From Halorientalis sp. IM1011 (GTDB taxonomy: Archaea > Halobacteriota > Halobacteria > Halobacteriales > Haloarculaceae): a DNA stretch of 64,000 nucleotides. The stretch is taken from NCBI RefSeq assembly GCF_001989615.1, contig NZ_CP019068.1, forward strand, positions 62,001 to 126,000, in the 5' to 3' direction. Below the pieces are notes generated by a model, which worked only from the letters and a program-made list of their open reading frames with translations, searched no databases and had not been told where the DNA came from. Made by a program: the position numbers and the translations under genes. Numbering within the stretch: the stretch's first letter is position 1; each line of letters begins with the position of its first letter. This document shows, piece by piece, positions 8,470-17,800 of this stretch.

Positions 8470-8790
8470 CTACTGTTCGATGTCGAGCGGTTCGACTTCC
8501 TCGAGAAGGTCCTCCGGGCAGCAGTCGCGTTCCCACTGCATCCGGGCGATCACCTCCCGGCGGCCCCGGTTGCTGAGGGTGTACTCGTTGGTGCGGCGGT
8601 CCTGCTGGCCTTTCTCGACCAGTCGGGCTTCGACCAGTTTGTCCAGGTTCGGGTACAACCGTCCGTGGCGAACGTTGTCGTCGTAGTACTCCTGAAGTTC
8701 GTCTTTGATCGCGAGTCCGTGCGGTTCGTCCAGGCTCGCGAGGACGAACAACAGGTCACGCTGGAAACCGGTCAGGTCGTACATCGCCAT
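8470..8790 (-). CDS. PadR-family transcriptional regulator
   Basis: A small winged-helix regulator (106 aa from ATG 8790): YDLTGFQRDLLFVLASLDEP, then the recognition region HGRLYPNLDKLVEARLVEKG and the wing NEYTLSNRGRREVIARM. Start 8790 (MAMYDLTG) is preferred because a GTATATAC box ends 27 nt upstream; ATG 8808 is also in frame. It is a clear paralogue of the protein at 42274-42564, with the same core motifs. The palindromic GTATATAC overlapping the promoter would suit autoregulation (inference). The gene is convergent with the phosphodiesterase gene. Confidence 0.9.
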   Translation of the reverse strand: MAMYDLTGFQRDLLFVLASLDEPHGLAIKDELQEYYDDNVRHGRLYPNLDKLVEARLVEKGQQDRRTNEYTLSNRGRREVIARMQWERDCCPEDLLEEVEPLDIEQ

Positions 8791-8816
8791 CTCGTCTCCA
8801 GATGGCACGTACCGCC

Positions 8817-8824
8817 GTATATAC
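8817..8824 (-). promoter_or_regulatory. TATA-like palindrome GTATATAC before padR
   Basis: An 8-bp palindrome ending 27 nt before ATG 8790. It is the best TATA candidate in 8791-9059; the rest of that gap shows no gene. Confidence 0.5.
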
Positions 8825-9059
8825 CCCCAACGCTGTTCAAATTTTTATCATGGGGATAATGTCTGTTGTGCCGAACGGTCGTCCCGGAACGGACACCGAT
8901 CGGCGACCGAACCCGACGGGGAGTCCCCGGGAACGGGCGTCGTCGGCCGTCCCGGGCACGTCCCGTACAATCGGCGATCAGGGGGAACAATCGAATTGGA
9001 GAGCAGCGCTTACGCGGTGAGTAAGTGGCCGGACCGGGTGGTTGGGCCGCCGGTCCGGG

Positions 9060-11045
9060 TCAGTCGTTCGCGGGTGACAGCAACTGCCCGGCGTCGGGTT
9101 CCTCGACCGACTCGGGTGGAAGGGTGAAATAGACGGTCGTCCCCTCACCCGGTTCGGACTCGGCCCAGATCCGGCCGCCGTGGTTCTCGACGATCTTCTG
9201 ACAGACTGCGAGCCCGATCCCGGTCGAGTCGCTGTCCTCGCCGCTGTAGAATATCTCGAACACCTGGTCGATCTCCTCGGGCGACATGCCCTGCCCGTCG
9301 TCGGCGACGGCGAACCGGTACCGGTCGCCGTCGCGCTCGGCCTCGATCCGGACGGTCGGTTCGGTCTCGCCCCCGTGCGTGATGGCGTTGCTGACGAGGT
9401 TCTGGAACAACTGGACGAGGTGGCTCCGGTCGCCCGTGACCGTGGGTAGCGACTCCGTTCGCACCTCGGCGTCGGCTTCGTCGAGGGCGACCGTGAGGTT
9501 CGAACAGACGGTCTCGACGACGGCCTCGGTGTCGACGGGTTCGAAGTCGTCGGTGTGGCGGTGCGTCCGGGAGTACTTCAGGAGGCCGTTGATGAGCTCC
9601 CGCATGCGTTCGGCGCCGTCGGTCGCGTAGTCGATGAAGTCCTGGGCGTCCTCGTCGAGCTGGTCACCGTAGCGCCGTTCGAGCAGGCCGAGGTAGTTCG
9701 AGATCATCCGGAGCGGTTCCTTCAGATCGTGGGACGCCACGTAGGCGAACCGTTCGAGTTCGGCGTTCGAGCGGGTGAGTTCCGCCTCCCGGCGTTGCAG
9801 TTCCTGCTCGCGTTCTTTGAGTTCGGTCACGTCCTCGACGGCGACGACGACCTGTGAGATCCCACCCGTCTCGTCGAGAAGCGGAGCGGCGTTCGTCGAG
9901 ACCCACTTCTCCTCACCGTCGGGCGTCTCGACACGATGTCTGTGGCCGTAGATCGACTCGCCGGTCCGGAGGACGCGCGCCACCGGATGGTCGTCGGGAT
10001 CGAGTTCCGCGCCCGAATCGTCGTAGAACTGCCAGCTGTCGGCGAAGGTGGGCGTCGACTCGTCCCCGGAGAGACCGAGGAGGTTCGTCGCCCGGCTGTT
10101 GGTCCGCCGGACCCGACCGTCGGCGTCGAGTACGACGATCGCGATGGGGCTCGTCTCGAACACGCGGTCGATGAGGTCGCGCTCGCGCCGGAGCTGGCGC
10201 ACACGCGCCTTCCGTTTGCTGATGTCACGGCCGATCCCGGCGATGTAGGTGCCCGTGTCGTCTTCGATCAGTGACCCCGTGAACGAGTAGGGGAGCACCC
10301 GTCCACCGTTCGTCCGAACGTTGAGCTCCGCGCTCGATTCGCCCGTCTGGACGATCTCCTCGATCCTGTCGAGCGTCCGCTCGTGGTGGTCCTCGACGAT
10401 GATGTCCATGGGGTCCATCGTCTCGATCGCCTCGTCGCTGTACCCCAGCACGTCGTTGAAACTGTCGTTCCAGAGCCGGAAGTTCAGGTCCAGGTCGAAC
10501 ACGAAGAAGATGTCGACGATGTTGTTGAGGAACGTGTCCACGGCAGTGGGCGTGTTCTCGAACGTGTCTGTGATGTCGCCGGGCACGCCCGTACGTTCCG
10601 CTTCTCCGGGATCGTGCCACTGCAGCGTGTCGGCGAATCTTCGTGATCTGGTTGAGCCACCGGTCGACCCGTCGCCCTCGTCCGCCGCCGCCCGGTCGAT
10701 CAGTCGAGTGAGCCGCTTCCGGCGCTGGTCCGCCGGCGCGTCCGCACGGAGCACCGTCACGTCCGCCTCCACGTCGACTGGCGTCTCATCAGTCGTTCTG
10801 ACCACTACGTCCGTGTCGGAAATCACGGCCGAGAGCCGGTTCAGCAACCGATTGAGGTCCTCCTCGACGAATCTCGCCTCGACGATCAGACAGTTTGCTT
10901 CAGTCCGTCTGAGATGGTCGACGGCCGCGTCTGTCGACCGAACCACCGAGACCACGACGTCCTCGTAGCCGGCGTCGTCGTATACCAGCTCCTGGAGCGG
11001 TGTCGCGTCCGCGCCGAGATAGACGAGGTGGCTGGTCCGACCCAT
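9060..11045 (-). CDS. Soluble multi-PAS sensor histidine kinase
   Basis: A 661-aa kinase without membrane segments. Residues 1-130 look like a degenerate receiver-type alpha/beta domain; two PAS domains follow (about 165-290, with FVFDLDLNFRLWNDSFNDVLGY, and about 295-415, with IAIVVLDADGRVRRTNSRA and the PAC motif). A HisKA helix follows (ERFAYVASHDLKEPLRMISNY) and an ATPase domain (FQNLVSNAITHGG, VADDGQGM, STGIGLAVCQKIVENHGG). The SHDLKEPLR type is found in haloarchaeal light/redox and phytochrome-like kinases. No response regulator is adjacent, so its partner is elsewhere. The 250-bp gap to 11297 is a divergent promoter region. Confidence 0.92.
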   Translation of the reverse strand: MGRTSHLVYLGADATPLQELVYDDAGYEDVVVSVVRSTDAAVDHLRRTEANCLIVEARFVEEDLNRLLNRLSAVISDTDVVVRTTDETPVDVEADVTVLRADAPADQRRKRLTRLIDRAAADEGDGSTGGSTRSRRFADTLQWHDPGEAERTGVPGDITDTFENTPTAVDTFLNNIVDIFFVFDLDLNFRLWNDSFNDVLGYSDEAIETMDPMDIIVEDHHERTLDRIEEIVQTGESSAELNVRTNGGRVLPYSFTGSLIEDDTGTYIAGIGRDISKRKARVRQLRRERDLIDRVFETSPIAIVVLDADGRVRRTNSRATNLLGLSGDESTPTFADSWQFYDDSGAELDPDDHPVARVLRTGESIYGHRHRVETPDGEEKWVSTNAAPLLDETGGISQVVVAVEDVTELKEREQELQRREAELTRSNAELERFAYVASHDLKEPLRMISNYLGLLERRYGDQLDEDAQDFIDYATDGAERMRELINGLLKYSRTHRHTDDFEPVDTEAVVETVCSNLTVALDEADAEVRTESLPTVTGDRSHLVQLFQNLVSNAITHGGETEPTVRIEAERDGDRYRFAVADDGQGMSPEEIDQVFEIFYSGEDSDSTGIGLAVCQKIVENHGGRIWAESEPGEGTTVYFTLPPESVEEPDAGQLLSPAND

Positions 11046-11296
11046 CAGTCGCCCCCGGACGCGGGTCGGGACACCGACCGGTGGACCGATTTCGACCTCG
11101 ATCGTCGAACTACCGATCGCATATTGCTACAGACATTTGACTACCGAACATTCTTAGTGGTTTTGTACGGGTGCCGGACAGATCCCGGCAACCGACCGGC
11201 CAGGACCCCCGACTAACCGACCAGTAACCGACCGGACTTACCGTTTTGTTGTCTTAATTACATAAGTGCTGGTCACATCCTTCCGATAGAGCAAAG

Positions 11297-11974
11297 ATGA
11301 GTTCACGAGACAGCGTTCGACCGACGACCTCGGAGCTGGATAGGCCAGGAATCCCCGTTTCGGCCGTTCGAGCGGGCAACGAAGACCGTGCACACCGGAT
11401 CGCGACCCGGCTCTGTGAGGGGTTCGTCGCACACGACGAACGCGACGGGGCTGGCTGCCGAGACGCCTTCGTCGCGGTCGATCGAGCGCAGTTCCCGCAC
11501 CTGACGGACGAGGCGGCCGAGCGGGCGGGGACGGCCTTCGCGGCCGCGCTCTGGGAGAAAGACGCCGTCGAGGAGCCCTACGTCGAGGGCGACACCGTCG
11601 TCGATCCGGACGGGCTCGCGGCGGCCGACTGGAGTCGTGTCCGGGAGTGGCTGGAGTACCGCGCCGATATCGTGGGGATGGACCGCGCGTACGCGGTGGA
11701 GACGACGACCGCCTGGAAGCGCCACAAGGTCGGCGGCGACTACTGGACGCCGACGATGGCGGCCCAGCGGATCGAACTCGCGGCCGCCATCGGCGACCCC
11801 ACGTACCCGCAGAAACCCCGCTTCGGTGCCGACGGGTTCGGCCACCTGGCCACGCGATACCTGACGGGACTCGAACTCCACGACATGCGGAGCGAAGACC
11901 ACTGGGCCGCGGCGGTCGAGGAGATGACGGCGTACTTCACGGAACTGCTCGCGCGACAGGAGGGGTCGGCATGA
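11297..11974 (+). CDS. Uncharacterised haloarchaeal protein, first gene of a coupled trio
   Basis: A 225-aa acidic protein that I do not recognise. It contains the stretch FVAHDERDGAGCRDAFVAV and a C-terminal part rich in aromatic and charged residues (TTAWKRHKVGGDYWTPTM, KPRFGADGFGHLATRY). No signal peptide, membrane helix or obvious catalytic motif is visible. ATG 11297 follows the TATA-like CATAAGTG by about 29 nt. Its stop overlaps the next start as ATGA (11971-11974), and that gene overlaps the third in the same way, so the three products are probably made in fixed ratio and may form one complex. Confidence 0.75.
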   Translation: MSSRDSVRPTTSELDRPGIPVSAVRAGNEDRAHRIATRLCEGFVAHDERDGAGCRDAFVAVDRAQFPHLTDEAAERAGTAFAAALWEKDAVEEPYVEGDTVVDPDGLAAADWSRVREWLEYRADIVGMDRAYAVETTTAWKRHKVGGDYWTPTMAAQRIELAAAIGDPTYPQKPRFGADGFGHLATRYLTGLELHDMRSEDHWAAAVEEMTAYFTELLARQEGSA

Positions 11975-12132
11975 CGTTGACCATCGCACAGCGGGTCGCA
12001 GCCGCGCGGGAACTGCTCAGCGGCTGGTCGGAAGCGGAGTTCGAGAGCCTCTCCGTCCAGGGGAAGGTCGATCTCATGGAGGCTGTCGACTACCTCGAAT
12101 CGTTCGACGAGGTGGAGGCGGGAAACAGATGA
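11971..12132 (+). CDS. Small uncharacterised helical protein (53 aa)
   Basis: Starts MTLTIAQRVAAARELLSGW and is predicted almost fully helical, with an acidic C-terminus (LMEAVDYLESFDEV). Both ends overlap neighbours through ATGA junctions (11971-11974 and 12129-12132), the best evidence that it is a real gene in spite of its size. Function unknown; it may be an assembly or binding partner of the other two products. Confidence 0.7.
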   Translation: MTLTIAQRVAAARELLSGWSEAEFESLSVQGKVDLMEAVDYLESFDEVEAGNR

Positions 12133-12347
12133 CGCGGAGCAAGTCGGACGAGTCGACGACCTCGACGACCGCTGACTGGCCGACGTTCGGCCTGTCGTAC
12201 ACGTACAACCCCACGACGGAACTGTCGGTCTCGCTGGACCTGCGGCCGGACGAACTGCTCGTCACGGAGGCCGGCGAGGAAGGTGTCGAAGATCGATGGC
12301 TGTCCGCAGAACGAGGCTCGTACGTCCCGATAGAGGACGTACGGTGA
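12129..12347 (+). CDS. Small uncharacterised beta-rich protein (72 aa)
   Basis: Begins with a Ser/Thr-rich segment and then has beta-strand-like repeats (FGLSYTYNPTTELSVSLDL) ending with LLVTEAGEEGVEDRWL and SYVPIEDVR. I have the impression that short proteins with this C-terminal pattern are widespread in haloarchaea, but I know of no assigned function. It is the third gene of the ATGA-coupled operon. Confidence 0.7.
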   Translation: MTRSKSDESTTSTTADWPTFGLSYTYNPTTELSVSLDLRPDELLVTEAGEEGVEDRWLSAERGSYVPIEDVR

Positions 12348-12666
12348 GTCGCGTCGGAAACGGATAGCCGGAACAGCACCTGAGTGTGCCTGCGTGCCTG
12401 GTGAGGGGTCACGACTCCACGACGGGAGCGTGCGGTGCAGGACCACAGGTGAACGGGTGACGTCTGGTGGGTGTGCTTTGGTACCGATCCGGTGTGGCTC
12501 CGGATCCGGCGGGGTGCTGTGATTCCGGCTAGACCACTGTACGACCGCGCTGGTATTTATTATGCGCCCGCCAACCGCTCTGTTGTTCCGTATTTCGACG
12601 GTGTAGTCGCCTATAGTGGGTCTTAGGGGGGCAATAAGTAACCCGCCGAACGACCAGCGTCGCGGT
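12348..12666. other. Gene-free interval with promoter at its right end
   Basis: The 319 bp are GC-rich with no ORF resembling a protein. A TATTTATTATG patch lies at about 12549-12559 without an associated gene. The right end carries the promoter of the gene at 12667. Confidence 0.5.
12623..12640 (+). promoter_or_regulatory. Variant of shared promoter box, leaderless spacing
   Basis: TTAG-GGGGGCA-ATAAGTA, ending 27 nt before ATG 12667. The geometry is the same as in the glycan genes but the AT core is degenerate. Confidence 0.55.
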
Positions 12667-13056
12667 ATGTCGGGCGAGGACGATACCGGGGCGGCCATTC
12701 GTGAGGCGTTCGAGCAGTGCGAGTCCTGCGGGACGTTCGTCGTCGCGTTGCCCCAGCACCGGTGTCGGACGGACGCGGCCGACGCTCGCCCGGATCGGAG
12801 CGAGCGCTCGGCCCGCGCGAACGCGGACGACCGCGCCGACGGGACGCCGGTGGGTATCTTCCCCAGCAGTCAGGGCAACCGCTACGCCTACCACGACCTC
12901 GACGGGAACGATCGGACCCGGTGTGGCTGTGAGAAGTACACGGACGCGTCCGATCTGGTCGAAACGACGCTCGGGGACGCGAAACGCCGAGGCCGTTCAC
13001 CCTGCGGGAGCTGTCGGCACCTGCGCCGACTGGCCGACGATGCGACGGAGGAGTGA
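12667..13056 (+). CDS. Small cysteine-rich putative zinc-binding protein
   Basis: 129 aa. Cys/His pairs are spread along the chain: CESCG near residue 18, PQHRC near 35, RCGCEKY near 90 and SPCGSCRHL near 112, so two structural zinc sites are plausible. The middle is disordered and Arg/Asp-rich. A conserved-looking segment IFPSSQGNRYAYHDLDG precedes the second cysteine group. I do not recognise the family. Start ATG 12667 is 27 nt after a TATA-like box, consistent with a leaderless mRNA. Convergent with the protease gene. Confidence 0.7.
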   Translation: MSGEDDTGAAIREAFEQCESCGTFVVALPQHRCRTDAADARPDRSERSARANADDRADGTPVGIFPSSQGNRYAYHDLDGNDRTRCGCEKYTDASDLVETTLGDAKRRGRSPCGSCRHLRRLADDATEE

Positions 13057-13071
13057 CCGACCGGGCCGTCC

Positions 13072-14511
13072 TCAGGGGTCGGTCAAGGTCACGTCGTCGA
13101 ACGTGGCGAGTGAGTCAGCCTCGGCCCGGTCGACCGCTGTGGGGGCGTCGACGAAGCCGGCGCCCATGCTGGCGGGCGTGTAGGCCGTTCTCGCCTCGGT
13201 CGCGGTGGCCTCGACGGTGTTGAGCAGGTCGATCGCGCTCGGGTGGGAGCCATGGGTCTGGTAGTAGGCGTCGGCGACCAGTGCGACGACGCCGCTGACG
13301 ACCGGACAGGACATGCTCGTCCCGCTGATCCGTGCGTACCAGGGGTCGCTGTCGGCGTTGGTCAGTTGCAGCGGGTCAAGCGGCGACATCGTGCTGTCGA
13401 TCATGTTCCCCGGCGCGCCCACGCCGTTGCGGTACAGTCCCACCGGCCCGTCGGCACTCCCGGACTCGTAGTACGTCCGGAGGTTCGAGAGCGCCGTCTG
13501 GCGGTCGTAGTTCGCGCCGCTGTCGGCCGCCCGGCCCCGCGAGGAGAAGTCCGTGACGGCCCGCTCGTCGTCGGTCGCCGCGACCGCGAGCACGTGAGGC
13601 GCCTTCGCGAAGTCGTTGAGGGTCCGGGTGTCCGGGCCGCTGTTGCCCGCCGAGAAGACCGGCAGGACGTCGGCCTGGAAGGCCTCCCAGGTCGCCGTCT
13701 GGAGCGCGCCGTCGGGGTTGTACTCCCCGCCGCCCGACGCGCCGAAGGAGTTCGTGACCAGGTGGTAGTTCGCGCCGTTTCGCTGGTTCGCGAGCATGTC
13801 GTCGTAGGCAGCCGCTGCCTTGAGGATAGACAGCCCGGCACTCGCGGAGTAGACGGTGAGCGACGCCCCGGGGGCCATCCCCCGGTCGGTCCCGTCGCTC
13901 TGGGTGCCGTCGCCGGCGAGTGTCCCACTGACGTGGGTACCGTGTCCGATCTCGTCCGAGTCGAGGCTCCCCACACCAGCCCACAGTGTCGGCGACCCGA
14001 GCGGGTTGCCGACCCACTGGTAGTTCGTGGCGCCCTCGAGGTCCGGGTGGTCGCCGTCGACGCCGCTATCGATGACGACCGCGTTCACCGAGTCGCCGCG
14101 GTAGCCGTCCACGTTCTGGACCGTGTCGACGCCCGTCGCGGCCCGGGCGTCGGCGTTGTGATACTCCAGTTCCCGGTTGGCCTCGACGTATCGAACGCCG
14201 TCGCTGGCCGCGAGCGCCTCGATCTGTGGGCCGGTGAGCAGGGCGTACGCCACCGGCAACACGTCGAAGGCGAGATACCCCTCGGCGAGGTCGAAGTCGT
14301 CCAGCAGGGGTATCGCCGCGCGGGACTCGAAGACGACGAGGCCCTCCTGGAGCACGTCGCTGGCCAACTCCAGTCGGTCGTCGACCAGCCCCGCGAGTCC
14401 GTCCGTGTCGGCCCCGGCCACCCCCGAGAACGGGAGCGTGGCTCCCAGTCCGACTGCGCCGCCGGCTTTCAGCACGCTACGTCGGTCGAATCCTGAATCG
14501 TTCGCTGTCAT
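13072..14511 (-). CDS. Tat-exported subtilisin-like serine protease (halolysin type)
   Basis: A 479-aa secreted protease. The N-terminus is a twin-arginine signal (FDRRSVLKAGGAVGLGATL) and residues about 40-125 form a propeptide. The S8 catalytic triad is complete: Asp148 (VVIDSGVDGDHPDLEG), His193 (GHGTHVSGT) and Ser399 (SGTSMSCPVVSG), with the oxyanion Asn in FSAGNSG (residue 290). There is no C-terminal extension beyond the fold. The only strong TATA (TTTATAT, 14653-14659, minus strand) implies a leader of roughly 117 nt holding two hairpins, unlike the leaderless neighbours. It may degrade extracellular protein or mature surface proteins. Confidence 0.95.
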   Translation of the reverse strand: MTANDSGFDRRSVLKAGGAVGLGATLPFSGVAGADTDGLAGLVDDRLELASDVLQEGLVVFESRAAIPLLDDFDLAEGYLAFDVLPVAYALLTGPQIEALAASDGVRYVEANRELEYHNADARAATGVDTVQNVDGYRGDSVNAVVIDSGVDGDHPDLEGATNYQWVGNPLGSPTLWAGVGSLDSDEIGHGTHVSGTLAGDGTQSDGTDRGMAPGASLTVYSASAGLSILKAAAAYDDMLANQRNGANYHLVTNSFGASGGGEYNPDGALQTATWEAFQADVLPVFSAGNSGPDTRTLNDFAKAPHVLAVAATDDERAVTDFSSRGRAADSGANYDRQTALSNLRTYYESGSADGPVGLYRNGVGAPGNMIDSTMSPLDPLQLTNADSDPWYARISGTSMSCPVVSGVVALVADAYYQTHGSHPSAIDLLNTVEATATEARTAYTPASMGAGFVDAPTAVDRAEADSLATFDDVTLTDP

Positions 14512-14659
14512 CGTTACTGATCGGTCAGGCGGTCACACTCCCCCGAGGCGCCGCCTGCTCGCCTCGGCTCACGACGTCGTCTCGCTCACAGCCCTCCCCA
14601 ACACCCGCTCCCCAGCGGGGTCGTCACCTGTCGTCGCGTTCACACACCCCACATATAAA
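14512..14659 (-). promoter_or_regulatory. Protease promoter with structured 5' leader
   Basis: TATA box TTTATAT at 14653-14659 (minus). The presumed leader contains two perfect stems: CCGAGGC 14543-14549 with GCCTCGG 14561-14567, and CCCGCT 14604-14609 with AGCGGG 14614-14619. The remaining interval up to 14889 holds the divergent promoter of the Bat-type regulator, without another gene. Confidence 0.45.
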
Positions 14660-14889
14660 CGGTAGTCGTCACGACACAGAGTGTTTAAAGAACTAACATG
14701 AATCCGATCGGAACCGCACCGTACGTGGCTCAAACCAGTAACAATGCGGCTGTCAGCGTATTCAGCCGTGAAACTTATGTTGGCAGAATTGAAACGGTTT
14801 TCCAATGACCCAAAATACTTCGGTATCGTCGACGGTTCTGGTTCCAGTGGTTCACGGGGGGCGATCTGTCTGTTCGGACGGACGGAGCG

Positions 14890-17800
14890 ATGACTGACCC
14901 GGGGATTCAGGAGGAGTCGGTCGAGGAAGTTCTCGGTCGGGTGAGTGACGCCTTCTTCGCGCTCGATACGGACTGGCTGTTCACGTACGTCAACGAACGG
15001 GCCGAGACGGTCCTCGAGAAGTCCCGGGAGGACATCCTCGGCGAGGGGATCTGGGACCACTTCGCCGAGGCCCGTGGGACGACGTTCTTCCACGAGTACC
15101 ACGAGGCGATGCAGACACAGGAGACGCGGTCGTTCGAGGAGTACTATCCGCCGCTGTCGGCGTGGTTCAGGGTGCACGCGTATCCGTCTGACTCGGGCCT
15201 GTCGGTGTACTTCGAGGACATCTCCGACCGCAAGGAACGCGAACGGGAGCGAGCCCGCTACGAGTCCGTCGTCGAGACCATGGGCGACGGCGTCTACGTC
15301 GTCGACGAGACGGGGGAGTTCACGTTCGTCAACGACGCCTATGCCGAAATGGTTGGGTACGACCGCGAGGACCTCGTCGGTGCGCCGGCGACTACGGTCG
15401 TCCCGGAACAGGATCACAGGGAGGCGACCGAACTCGGGGCGACACTCCGTGAGGAAGACCGGGAGACGATGACCATGGAGGCCGAACTCCAGCGCTCGGA
15501 CGGCGAGACGCTGATCGCGGAGGCGACGTTCTCGCTGATGACGGCGGGGGGCGAGACCGAGCGCGTCGCGGTCGTCCGTGACATCACCGACCGCAAGGAG
15601 CGCCAGCGCCAGCTCGAAGACCACAGGGACATGCTGGCCGCACACGTCGACCGGACGGACCTCGTCCAGCGGATCAACACGGCCATCGCCGGGGCGACCT
15701 CGCAGACGGAGATCCGGGATGCGGTCTGTGACCTCCTGGCCGACTCGGACCACTACCAGACCGCCTGGATCGGCCACCGGGAGGACGGTGAGGTACGGCT
15801 CCAGACGGGAGCAGGCCTTCCGGCAGACGATCTGACGGCTCTCGTCGACGCGGCCAGAGCGGACGGCGGGACGGGGCCAGTCGGGCGCGCGTTCGAGCGA
15901 GAAACGATTCAGGTCCAACAGAACGTGGACGGCGACACGGACGACCCCCGGGCGGAAGCGTTCGCCGAGTGGGGGTATCACTCGAGTATCTGCATCCCGC
16001 TTTCCTACGACGGCGAGACCGTCGGCGTCCTGACGATCGACTCCGAACGGACACACGCCTTCTCGGGGACGGAACGTGAGTTGCTGGGGAGTCTCGCGGA
16101 CACGATCGCGTATGCCCTCCAGACGATTACGGAGCGACGGCAGTTCCGAACGCTCGTCGACGCCACGACGGAGTACGCCATCTTCAGACTCGATACGGAC
16201 GGCTGCGTCCAGACGTGGAATCGGGGGGCCGAGCGAATCAAGGGCTACGAAGCCGAGGAGATCCTCGGGGAACATTTCTCGACGTTCTACACCGAAGAGG
16301 CACGCGAGGCGGGCGTGCCCGAGGAGAACCTCGAGACGGCCGTCGAAGCGGGGACCGTCGAGGACGAGGGCTGGCGCGTCCGGCGCGACGGGTCGACCTT
16401 CTGGGCGAACGTCACCATCACGGCGATCCGTGACGAGGACGGCAGCCTCGACGGGTTCGCGAAGGTCACCCGCGACATGACCGAGCGCCGCGAGTACCAG
16501 CAGCGACTCAGGCGACAACACGACCTGACCGAGCAACTGATCGATACCACACCCGTCGCCATCCTCGCGTTCGACACCGACGGGACGCTCGTTCGCGCCA
16601 ACGCCCAGGCCGTCGACGAACTGGGGATCGACGACGCCGCGCTGGACGCGGCCGAATCCGCCGACGAATACAGCGTCGGTGATCTGACAGTGTACGACGA
16701 GGAGGGTGAGCTGATACCGCGGACCGAACGGCCGGTCACACGCACGCTCGAGCACGGCGAGACGATCTCCGACGAGACGATCGTCGTCGAGACCGACAGC
16801 GGGCAGCCACGCTGGCTCTCCTATCACTCCGCGCCGGTGTTCGACGACGACGGCGACGTTGAACTCGCGGTCGTCGCCTGCGACGACATCTCCGAGACGA
16901 AGCGGCGGGAGGCGGAGCTCTCGCGGCTCGATCACATCAACTCGATCATCAGACGGCTCAACTCGACGCTCGTCGAGTCCTCCGACCGCGAGACCGTCCA
17001 CGAGACCGTCTGTTCCGAGCTCGCGGCGGCGGAGCCGTACGACGCGGCCTGGTACCACGAGGTGGATCTCGCGGCGGACGAACTCCACCCGTCGGCAAGC
17101 GCCGGGCTCGACATCGACGTGGACGACGTGGTCGTCCCCGTCGACGACACGCTGGCGGGTCGGGCCATCAGGACGGGCGAGGTGACGACCGGCCGACTCT
17201 CCTGGGACCACCCGCTGGCCAACGACGTACCGACGTCCGATATCGGCGACGCGCCGGTGGTCGCCGCGGTCCCGATCACGTACTCCGAGACCCAGCACGG
17301 CGTCCTCTGTCTGGCCGCGACCGACGAGACGGTGTTCACCGAGGACATCCGGGATCTGTTCGGCGAACTGGGCGAGACCATCGGCCACGGGCTCACCTCT
17401 ATCGTCCGCAAGGAAGGGTTGTTGAGCGACGGTGCGACGCGACTGGAGTTCCGACTCCGCGATTACCAGACCGAGAGCGACGGCGTCGCGACCGAGTTCG
17501 CCGACGACGGCCTCGAGATCACGTTCGAGGACACGGTGTCCGTCGGCGACGGGACCGTCCTCCAGTACGTCAGCGTGCCCCGTGAATCGACAAACGAAGC
17601 GACGGCGCTGTTCGAGAGCCAGGACGCTATCGAACGGTTCCGGAGGCTCGACGGGGACGAGGAGGCCGAGGCAGATTCCGGGCGCGGCCACTACGAGATC
17701 AGACAGACCGAAGCCCCGTTGATAGCTGCGCTGACGGAGTTCGGTGGTCGCGTCGTCGCCGTCGAGGCCGCGGACGGCGACTTCCACATCGTGACCGAGT

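Noticed and set aside
12549-12559. TATTTATTATG patch as another copy of the shared promoter box
   Set aside because: On neither strand does a YTAN element lie 7 bp upstream, and no gene starts nearby in the matching direction.
14569-17787. Open frame of 1072 codons on the minus strand
   Set aside because: Exact antisense of the Bat-type regulator; composition is the mirror of acidic, GC-rich coding DNA, with no domain, no promoter and no ribosome site.
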